From: Acidobacteriaceae bacterium | GTDB taxonomy: Bacteria > Acidobacteriota > Terriglobia > Terriglobales > SbA1 | Direction: 5' to 3' | NCBI GenBank assembly: GCA_003156615.1 | Contig: PMHI01000130.1 | Coordinates: forward strand, 2,159 to 7,285 | DNA length: 5,127 bases | Part shown: piece after piece, positions 1-5,127 of the stretch | Layout of the letters: every line of letters begins with the position of its first letter | Position numbering within the stretch: the first letter of the stretch is position 1 | The notes under the pieces: model-generated | The model's input: only the letters and a program-made list of their open reading frames with translations | Databases searched by the model: none | Told to the model about the DNA's origin: nothing | Translations under genes and position numbers: made by a program

Positions 1-21
1 CCACTGACAACTGGCCATTGC
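1..21. repeat. degenerate 7-bp tandem repeat, about three copies, cut by the window edge
   Basis: Three consecutive heptamers, CCACTGA, CAACTGG and CCATTGC, share the pattern C-(C/A)-A-(C/T)-T-G-N. The array touches the first base of the window and may continue upstream. It ends just before the ribosome binding site of smc. With only three imperfect copies visible it could be chance, so confidence is low. Confidence 0.35.
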
Positions 22-28
22 CTCTCCC

Positions 29-34
29 AAGGAG
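29..34 (+). promoter_or_regulatory. ribosome binding site of smc
   Basis: AAGGAG is a near-perfect Shine-Dalgarno sequence, six bases (tccacg) before the TTG codon at 41. It decides the start: no ATG or GTG lies in frame between the in-frame TGA stop at 5-7 and position 41, and the only other candidate is a CTG at 11 with no such site before it. Confidence 0.85.
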
Positions 35-40
35 TCCACG

Positions 41-3000
41 TTGCTTAAATTGAAGCGGCTTCAGATTCTCGGCTTCAAATCGTTCTGCGATCGCACCGAC
101 CTCAAGTTCCACGGGGACGGTATCGCCGCCATCATCGGCCCCAACGGCTGCGGCAAGTCGAACATTGCCGACGCCATCTCCTGGGTGCTGGGCGAGCAGT
201 CGGCCAAAACCCTGCGTGGCTCGCGCATGGAGGACGTCATCTTCGCCGGCACTCGCGACCGCAAGCCCACCGGCATGGCCGAGGTCTCGCTCACGCTCAT
301 CGACCCCGAGCAGTATCCTGGCCCTGACGCCGACGCACCCACCGAGATCGACATCCAGGACGAACTTCCCGCCGAGTCTTCAAGAAGCGCCGCTGAATTA
401 TCAAGACGTCCGGCCGACGACTGGGACGAAGCCGCCATCCGCGCCCGCGCCGCCGAGGAAACCGAGCGCGCCATTGAAGAAGCCCAGCCCGGCAAAGCCG
501 AAGAAGTGGAGATTCCGGCCTCGAAAGTAAGTACCCTGGCGGTCGCCTTCCCTGACGACGAACCGGTATTCGCGTTACCGGCACATAACCTGGTTCCGGC
601 CGCTTCTTCAGCCGTTGTAAACGGCCCGCCTCAGGTTGTGCTCAAGATCCGTCGCCGCAAATTCAACCAGCAGCAATTCCGCGCGGGAGAGATCGCAGTG
701 ACGCGCCGTCTGTTCCGGTCCGGCGATAGCGAATACCTGTTGAACGGCAAGCTGTGCCGCCTGCGTGATATTCAGGAACTTTTCATGGGCACCGGCCTCG
801 GACCGGAGACTTACGCCCTGATCGAGCAGGGACGCATTGGCCAGATCCTCAGCAGCCGACCAACCGATCGCCGAGCCATCCTCGAAGAGGCCGCCGGAAT
901 CACGAAGTTCAAAACCAAGAAGCGTCTCGCCGAAGCTCGCCTCGAAGATGCCAAGCTGAACCTCGCCCGCGTGAACGATATTTTCGACGAGGTCACGCGC
1001 CAGATGAATTCGTTGAAGCGCCAAGCCTCTAAGGCCGAGCGCTACGCCAAGCTGCGGGAAGAGATGCGGGCCCAGCTGCGCGTCGTCCTAGCCAGTAAAT
1101 TTGCCGCAATCGAGCGGGAAAGCGCCGAGCTCGACGCCCAACTCAACGCTCTCGCCGAGGACATGCAGCACCGCACCGACGCCGTCCAGCAGCTCGAATC
1201 CGAGCACAGCGAAGGCACCGAGCGCGGCTATGGCATTGAGACTGAGTTGCGCGAAAACCGCGACCGGTTGAGTCAGATCGATTTAGAAATCGATCGCGCC
1301 CGCGCCCGCCGCCTGCATAACGACGAACGCTGCGCCGAACTCGTGGTTCGCCGTGCCTCGGCCGAAGCTGAATTGGCCCAAGCTCGTCACCGCCTGACCT
1401 CGCTGAAGGCCGAGGGCGATTCCAATCGGCAGGTGCTCGAATCCGCCGCCGCTGATTTAGCCGCAGCCCAGCACGAACTCGCCCTCTCCCAACAGGAAGC
1501 CACCTCGGCGTCGTCCGCGCTGGCTGAACTCGAACATCAGCAGGAACAATCTCGCGTCGCGATCTTTGATACCGTGTCGTCGGCCTCGCGGGTGCGCAAC
1601 CAGCTGGCTCAGGCCGAAGAGCGCCTCGCAGGCGCGGATCGCGAAGCCCGGCGTCTCGCAGCCGAAATCGCGAACGCGAACTTCCAGTTGGAAGCCTTCG
1701 GCGGGCAGCGCGGACAGCTCGCCCTCGAGTTCGAAACTGTGACGCAGCGTGTCGATGGCATCACCGAAGAGCTCAGCCAGCTTCGCCGCCTGGTCGAGGC
1801 CAAGCGCCTCGAAGAAAACAGAGCCAAAGCTCATCTCGATGTGCTCCGCGCGGAGTCGGCAACCGCTCTCGGCAAGAAAGGATCTCTGGAGGCAGTGATC
1901 GCAGAACACGGACACTCCACCGAGTCGGTTCGCCGCCTTTTCCAGTCGGGGGTGATGCAGGGCGGCCTCGCGCCGGTCGGCGTGCTCGCGGATTTTCTTG
2001 AAGTCGAGCCACGTTTCGAGTGCGTGGTGGAAGACTTCCTGCGCGACGAGTTGAACTATATTGTGGTCAAGTCCTGGGATGCTGCCGACGAAGGCCTGCG
2101 CCTGCTGCGCACCGACGTCGACGGCCGCGCCACCTTCCTGGTTCATCCCGAGGACTCGCAAGCCAAGTTCTCCTTCATCTTGGATGAAGCGGCACATTGC
2201 GCGCCGCCCACAGCTTCAATCGTGCCGCTCAAAGATACGATTCGCGTTCTCAACGGCTTCGGAAAGTCGCTGGAGGTAATTCTCCCGAAGCTTCGCGACG
2301 GCTACATCGTTCCCGGCTCCGATACCGCACGTGGCCTGGCTCTCGAAAATCCCGATGCGTTTTTCCTCTCGCAATCTGGAGAATGCTTCCACAACGTGAC
2401 GGTCACGGGTGGAAAACAGCGCGCCGAGGGCCCACTTTCGATGAAGCGCGAGCTTCGCGAAGTTCGCCGACAGCTTGAAGACCTGGAGCGCGCTCGCGGC
2501 GAAGAAGAGATGCGCGTGCTCACGCTCGGCCGGGAAATTAAAGACCTCACTTCCCTGCTGGATCGTCTCGAAGGCGAAAAACGTGAGTCTGAGCGCCAGT
2601 CCATGACCTCTGGCCACATGCTGCAGCAACTCGATTCAGAGATGGCCCGCGTTACGGAGCGCATGGGCATTGCGCAAGCGGAGTTCGAGCGCCTTGCCGC
2701 GGAGCGAACCGAGCAAGACTCGACGATCGCCCGAAGACAAGCAGAAATCGCCGCGCTCGAACAAACTGGCGCCCAACTCGAACAGCAAATCGCAGAAGCC
2801 CAGGAATTTCTGGGAGTCCTGCGCCAGCGGCGCGAAGATGCGGCCCAGATCAGTTCGCAGCGGGTGGCCCGGGTGGCGGCGCTCGAAGAGCGCCACCGCT
2901 CCGCAACCGCCGTCCTCGGACGCATCGATTCTCTGTTCAGCGAAATCAGCGAGCGCGTCCATGCTCTCGCCTCGCAGATGGACGCTGCCGTCGCCGAAAA

Positions 3001-3976
3001 GCTGCAGCGCGAATCCGAAAATCTTCAACTCGAGCAACAAGCCGCCGATTTCGCGACCGAACGCAACGCGAGCCACGCGCGCGAGGGGTTGCTGCAATTC
3101 GAAAAAGATCAGCTCCGCGCTCGCCTCGCCGAAATCGACGAACTTCTTCGCCACGCCCGCCAACTTCTCGACCAGGCCCGCGATCGCCGGGGCGAGCTAC
3201 AGGCTGCCGCCGCCAAGCTCGAAGCCGACGCCATGTATATGGCGGATACCTGCTTGAACGAGCTCGGAATCGAGCGCGCTGCGCTGCTGGCCGACACCAC
3301 ATTCGCGCGAGTCATCGGCGACGAACTCACAGCCTGCGATCATTCATATCGCGAGATGCGCGCCAAACTCGAAGCCATGGGGCCGGTGAATATGATGGCG
3401 CTCGAAGAGTACCGCGAAACCGCCGAGCGCCACACTTTCCTCGATACCCAGCGCAAGGATCTGATTTCCTCCATCGAGAACACAACCGCGACCATTCGAG
3501 AGATCGACGAAGTCTCGCGCCAGAAATTCCAGGAAGCCTTCACCAAGATCAACGAGAACTTCCAGGCCACCTTCAAGAAGCTGTTCGGCGGCGGCCACGC
3601 CTTCATGAAGCTTACCGACGAGGAAAACTCCGCCGAGAGCGGCATTGACGTAGTTGCTTCCCCTCCCGGCAAGCGCCTGCAAAGTGTGTTGCTGCTCTCC
3701 GGAGGCGAAAAGGCGCTCACCGCGCTCGCCCTGCTGGTCGGCATCTTCCAGTACACACCCAGCCCGTTCTGCATCCTCGACGAAGTCGACGCTCCGCTCG
3801 ACGAGGCCAACATCGGCCGCTTCACCGACCTGGTGAAAGAGATGAGCATCAAGACGCAGTTCGTCCTCATCACGCACAGCAAGAAGACGATGAGCATCGC
3901 GCCCGTGCTCTATGGGGTAACCATGCAGGAGCCCGGCGTCTCGAAGCTGGTGTCAGTCCGCTTTGGAGCGGCCTAG
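41..3976 (+). CDS. smc: chromosome segregation protein SMC (condensin ATPase)
   Basis: Structural maintenance of chromosomes ATPase. In bacteria SMC homodimerises through its hinge and, with ScpA and ScpB, forms a ring that loads on DNA and organises and segregates replicated chromosomes. All expected parts are visible in the 1311 residues. The N-terminal head has the family opening LKRLQILGFKSF, Walker A GPNGCGKS at 33-40, the R-loop region TLRGSRMEDVIFAG (R59) and the Q-loop glutamine Q263 in IEQGRIGQIL. A coiled-coil arm spans about 290-620, the hinge about 628-792, and the returning arm about 795-1105. The C-terminal head has the signature LSGGEKA at 1219-1225, Walker B CILDE at 1244-1248 with catalytic E1248, the D-loop APLDEAN and the switch histidine H1279. 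The TTG start is supported by AAGGAG six bases upstream and by the family N-terminus; the stop is TAG. Usual bacterial SMCs have about 1190 residues. The excess is explained by an insertion at about 91-210, while both arms are of normal length. No frameshift or missing ATPase residue is seen. ScpA and ScpB are not in the window. Confidence 0.98.
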   Translation: MLKLKRLQILGFKSFCDRTDLKFHGDGIAAIIGPNGCGKSNIADAISWVLGEQSAKTLRGSRMEDVIFAGTRDRKPTGMAEVSLTLIDPEQYPGPDADAPTEIDIQDELPAESSRSAAELSRRPADDWDEAAIRARAAEETERAIEEAQPGKAEEVEIPASKVSTLAVAFPDDEPVFALPAHNLVPAASSAVVNGPPQVVLKIRRRKFNQQQFRAGEIAVTRRLFRSGDSEYLLNGKLCRLRDIQELFMGTGLGPETYALIEQGRIGQILSSRPTDRRAILEEAAGITKFKTKKRLAEARLEDAKLNLARVNDIFDEVTRQMNSLKRQASKAERYAKLREEMRAQLRVVLASKFAAIERESAELDAQLNALAEDMQHRTDAVQQLESEHSEGTERGYGIETELRENRDRLSQIDLEIDRARARRLHNDERCAELVVRRASAEAELAQARHRLTSLKAEGDSNRQVLESAAADLAAAQHELALSQQEATSASSALAELEHQQEQSRVAIFDTVSSASRVRNQLAQAEERLAGADREARRLAAEIANANFQLEAFGGQRGQLALEFETVTQRVDGITEELSQLRRLVEAKRLEENRAKAHLDVLRAESATALGKKGSLEAVIAEHGHSTESVRRLFQSGVMQGGLAPVGVLADFLEVEPRFECVVEDFLRDELNYIVVKSWDAADEGLRLLRTDVDGRATFLVHPEDSQAKFSFILDEAAHCAPPTASIVPLKDTIRVLNGFGKSLEVILPKLRDGYIVPGSDTARGLALENPDAFFLSQSGECFHNVTVTGGKQRAEGPLSMKRELREVRRQLEDLERARGEEEMRVLTLGREIKDLTSLLDRLEGEKRESERQSMTSGHMLQQLDSEMARVTERMGIAQAEFERLAAERTEQDSTIARRQAEIAALEQTGAQLEQQIAEAQEFLGVLRQRREDAAQISSQRVARVAALEERHRSATAVLGRIDSLFSEISERVHALASQMDAAVAEKLQRESENLQLEQQAADFATERNASHAREGLLQFEKDQLRARLAEIDELLRHARQLLDQARDRRGELQAAAAKLEADAMYMADTCLNELGIERAALLADTTFARVIGDELTACDHSYREMRAKLEAMGPVNMMALEEYRETAERHTFLDTQRKDLISSIENTTATIREIDEVSRQKFQEAFTKINENFQATFKKLFGGGHAFMKLTDEENSAESGIDVVASPPGKRLQSVLLLSGGEKALTALALLVGIFQYTPSPFCILDEVDAPLDEANIGRFTDLVKEMSIKTQFVLITHSKKTMSIAPVLYGVTMQEPGVSKLVSVRFGAA
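311..670 (+). other. lineage-type insertion in the SMC N-terminal head (residues about 91-210)
   Basis: In Bacillus-type SMC only about a dozen residues separate the strand AEVTLTL from VTRRVYRSGESE. Here AEVSLTL (80-86) and VTRRLFRSGDSE (220-231) are about 130 residues apart. Residues 91-174 carry 23 Asp/Glu against 8 Lys/Arg and are rich in Ala and Pro. A probable short amphipathic helix lies at about 127-148, followed by a Pro/Ala/Val-rich stretch. The segment ends in a basic patch, KIRRRK, at 202-207. Reading frame and flanking conservation are intact, so it is a true in-frame insertion and not an error. It is probably a disordered or small accessory element on the head surface. Its function is unknown, and its limits are good to about five residues. 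Confidence 0.8.
1922..2416 (+). other. SMC hinge (dimerisation) domain, residues about 628-792
   Basis: The hinge interrupts the coiled coil between the two arms. Recognisable landmarks are GGLAPVGVLADFLEVEPRFE (641-660), LNYIVVKSW (671-679), GRATFLVHPE (695-704), DGYIVPGSDTARGLAL (753-768) and the closing VTVTGG (786-791). The following MKRELREVRRQLEDLE restarts the coiled coil. This domain mediates SMC-SMC dimerisation and contributes to DNA binding. One of the two glycine pairs usual at its C-terminal end appears to be replaced (see findings). Confidence 0.85.
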
Positions 3977-4013
3977 AGGAAGCAAGGCGTCAGCCAAAGG
4001 AACAGCTCCGTCG

Positions 4014-4035
4014 GGAGATCTTGCGGAGATCATGC
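4014..4035. repeat. 11-bp tandem duplication
   Basis: GGAGATCTTGC at 4014-4024 is followed directly by GGAGATCATGC at 4025-4035, matching at 10 of 11 positions. It lies 37 bases past the smc stop codon in non-coding sequence. It is most simply a recent slippage duplication. A regulatory role as two adjacent same-face sites, one helical turn apart, is possible but unsupported. Confidence 0.6.
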
Positions 4036-4089
4036 AGCCTTTCGCGGAACGTCCACGATATCCACTCTCATCCTCAGCTTTTCCACAAC

Positions 4090-4117
4090 GGCGGGCGCCG
4101 GAAACTGGCTGCCCGTC
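4090..4117. other. GC-rich hairpin in the smc-purC spacer
   Basis: GGGC (4093-4096) and GCCGG (4097-4101) pair with CTGGC (4105-4109) and GCCC (4111-4114). The loop is AAA and T4110 is bulged. GGC (4090-4092) with GTC (4115-4117) can extend the stem, including a wobble pair. No T-run follows on either strand, so it is not a classical intrinsic terminator. It may still halt or stabilise the 3' end of the smc transcript. The pairing is seen in the sequence; the role is not known. Confidence 0.4.
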
Positions 4118-4183
4118 CGCGTCGCCACGATGACCCCCGGCGGCCAACGTTTCCAATCAGCAGGATACGGACTTCTCTCTCCG

Positions 4184-4198
4184 CCGCAATCTCTGCGG
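4184..4198. other. small hairpin abutting the purC promoter
   Basis: CCGCA (4184-4188) pairs with TGCGG (4194-4198) around the five-base loop ATCTC. The inverted repeat ends exactly where the -35 hexamer at 4199 begins. It could be a short operator-like palindrome or a chance structure in GC-rich sequence. No T-run follows it, so a terminator role is unlikely. Confidence 0.3.
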
Positions 4199-4226
4199 TT
4201 GACAAAAATTTCTGAGAGTCTAAAAT
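4199..4226 (+). promoter_or_regulatory. predicted sigma-70-type promoter of purC
   Basis: A perfect -35 hexamer TTGACA (4199-4204) is separated by 16 bp from the -10 hexamer TAAAAT (4221-4226), a 5 of 6 match to TATAAT. The segment is clearly more AT-rich than the surrounding sequence. Transcription would start near 4233-4234, leaving a leader of about 25 bases before the purC ATG. This implies that purC is expressed independently of smc. No purine riboswitch could fit in so short a leader. Confidence 0.7.
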
Positions 4227-4258
4227 ACGCCTCGCTCCTTACCCTGTAAAATTTCGAC

Positions 4259-5127
4259 ATGAGCTCTAAACCTCTTGATCCCGTAGTCCTACAAACCGAT
4301 TTCCCCGATCTCCAACTCTGCGCCAGCGGAAAAGTGCGCGACGTTTACCCGTTGGATAATGAGCGTTTGCTATTCGTCGCTACCGACCGCATTTCCGCCT
4401 TCGACTATGTGCTCGCCACCGGCATCCCTCACAAAGGCCATGTCCTGAGCCAAATGTCGCTGTTCTGGTTCGACTTCCTTTCTGACATCGTGCCCAACCA
4501 CGTCATTACCGCGGACGTGGATCGCTATCCGCAAAGTCTCGAGAAGTATGCCGATCAGTTGCGTGGCCGTTCGATGATCGTGCATCGTGCCGAGATGTTT
4601 CCCGTCGAGTGCGTCGTGCGCGGCTACATTTCAGGGTCGGCCTGGAAGGAGTATCAAGGGACAGGCCAGGTTTGTGGCATCGCACTGCCGGCGGGACTCA
4701 GTGAATCCGAGGCTTTCCCGGAGCCCATTTTCACTCCGGCCACCAAGGCCGTGAGCGGCCATGATGAAAACATTTCGTTTGCCAGGATGTGCGAGATCCT
4801 AGGCACAGAGACCTCCAGCCTCCTGCGCGAGATCACCTTGGGGATCTACAAAAAGGCGGCCGCTTACGCCCGCCAGCGCGGTATCATCGTTGCCGACACC
4901 AAGTTTGAGTTTGGACGCACCCCCAAAGGAATCACGCTGGCCGATGAGGTGCTCACCCCGGACTCTTCCCGCTTCTGGCCTGCCGACAAGTACGCGCCCG
5001 GACGGGGGCAGGAGTCCTACGACAAGCAGTACGTTCGCGATTACCTGGAAGAAATTCGCTGGAACAAGCAGCCCCCGGCGCCCGCTCTGCCGAGCGACGT
5101 GGCCAACCGGACCAGCGAAAAGTACCT
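4259..5127 (+). CDS. purC: phosphoribosylaminoimidazole-succinocarboxamide synthase (SAICAR synthase), 3' end beyond the window
   Basis: Cytoplasmic enzyme of de novo purine synthesis. It joins CAIR and L-aspartate using ATP to give SAICAR, ADP and phosphate. The start is ATG at 4259 (MSSKPLDPVVLQTDFPDLQL), and 289 codons are open to the window end. Motifs in order are GKVRDVY (24-30, nucleotide-binding N-terminal region), ATDRISAFD (41-49), KGHVLSQMSLFWF (59-71), the first family signature MFPVECVVRGYISGS (113-127), WKEYQGTG (129-136), FTPATKAVSGHDENIS (158-173) and the second signature VADTKFEFG (211-219). ADEVLTPDSSRFW (228-240) and SYDKQYVRDYL (253-263) follow. This is the long form of about 300 residues, as in yeast Ade1, not the roughly 240-residue form of B. 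subtilis or E. coli. The C-terminal TSEKY suggests that only some 10-20 residues are missing. No Shine-Dalgarno sequence is visible before the ATG. The gene lies 282 bp after smc behind its own predicted promoter. No key residue appears lost. Confidence 0.97.
   Translation, partial: MSSKPLDPVVLQTDFPDLQLCASGKVRDVYPLDNERLLFVATDRISAFDYVLATGIPHKGHVLSQMSLFWFDFLSDIVPNHVITADVDRYPQSLEKYADQLRGRSMIVHRAEMFPVECVVRGYISGSAWKEYQGTGQVCGIALPAGLSESEAFPEPIFTPATKAVSGHDENISFARMCEILGTETSSLLREITLGIYKKAAAYARQRGIIVADTKFEFGRTPKGITLADEVLTPDSSRFWPADKYAPGRGQESYDKQYVRDYLEEIRWNKQPPAPALPSDVANRTSEKY

Noticed and set aside
608..1024. 138-codon open frame on the - strand inside smc
   Set aside because: It lies opposite the conserved Q-loop region of the SMC head, shows no recognisable motif and is explained as an antisense shadow.
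1457..2197. 246-codon open frame on the - strand inside smc
   Set aside because: It is a shadow of the smc frame. Long antisense frames are common opposite GC-rich genes with strong codon bias, and the conserved SMC protein on the + strand explains the sequence fully.
2255..2269. GFGKS in the hinge as a possible second P-loop
   Set aside because: The first glycine of the GxxxxGK(S/T) pattern is absent (Val at 736), and the segment sits within a normal SMC hinge fold.
41..3976. Possibility that the gene encodes Rad50, MukB or a RecN-type ATPase instead of SMC
   Set aside because: The hinge of about 165 residues, the LSGGEKALTALALL signature, the CILDEVDAPLDEAN Walker B/D-loop and the FKSF opening are those of canonical bacterial SMC. 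Rad50 would have a zinc hook, and MukB has a different hinge and signature context.
4021..4215. 64-codon + strand open frame from a TTG in the spacer
   Set aside because: The composition is Arg/Ser/His-rich, as expected of translated GC-rich non-coding DNA. It has no family resemblance and it overlaps the better supported promoter.
4030..4260. 76-codon open frame on the - strand in the smc-purC spacer
   Set aside because: Its only full-length ATG overlaps the purC start codon, and the frame runs through the purC promoter. I recognise no family and see no ribosome binding site. The inner part (YPADWKRWPPGVIVATRTG) looks somewhat protein-like, so a decayed gene remnant cannot be excluded, but the support is too weak to call it.

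Overview
This window is a housekeeping region of a GC-rich bacterial chromosome. It holds two genes, both on the + strand: a complete chromosome-segregation ATPase gene (smc, 41-3976) and a nearly complete purine-biosynthesis gene (purC, from 4259 and still open at the window edge). I see no mobile element, CRISPR array, tRNA or rRNA, and nothing that looks like a new defence or metabolic system. The most unusual features are in the SMC protein itself.

Organism: the high GC content, the form of the SMC head (a long insertion before the VTRRLFRSG segment, then an EQGRIGQILSS segment) and the long, fungal-like form of SAICAR synthase suggest an acidobacterium, perhaps of the Terriglobia/Koribacter type. 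This is inferred from remembered family resemblance, not from a search, and I hold it at about 0.6-0.7.

Layout. Positions 1-40 are the end of an upstream spacer. They carry three copies of a degenerate 7-bp repeat cut by the window edge, then an AAGGAG ribosome binding site for smc. Positions 41-3976 encode a 1311-residue SMC with all ATPase motifs, two coiled-coil arms and a hinge. It is about 125 residues longer than the usual bacterial SMC of roughly 1190, and almost all of that excess is one acidic, probably disordered insertion in the N-terminal head (residues about 91-210). Positions 3977-4258 are a 282-bp spacer with no convincing gene. It contains an 11-bp tandem duplication, two hairpins without a U-tract and, at its right end, a good sigma-70-type promoter (TTGACA, 16 bp, TAAAAT). 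purC starts at 4259 with no visible Shine-Dalgarno sequence and has 289 codons in the window; probably only the last 10-20 residues are missing.

The two genes do not share a pathway. SMC acts with ScpA and ScpB (not in the window) in chromosome organisation and segregation, while PurC catalyses a step of de novo purine synthesis. They are co-directional, but the spacer and the promoter in front of purC suggest that purC is transcribed independently. No clear intrinsic terminator follows smc, so some readthrough is possible.
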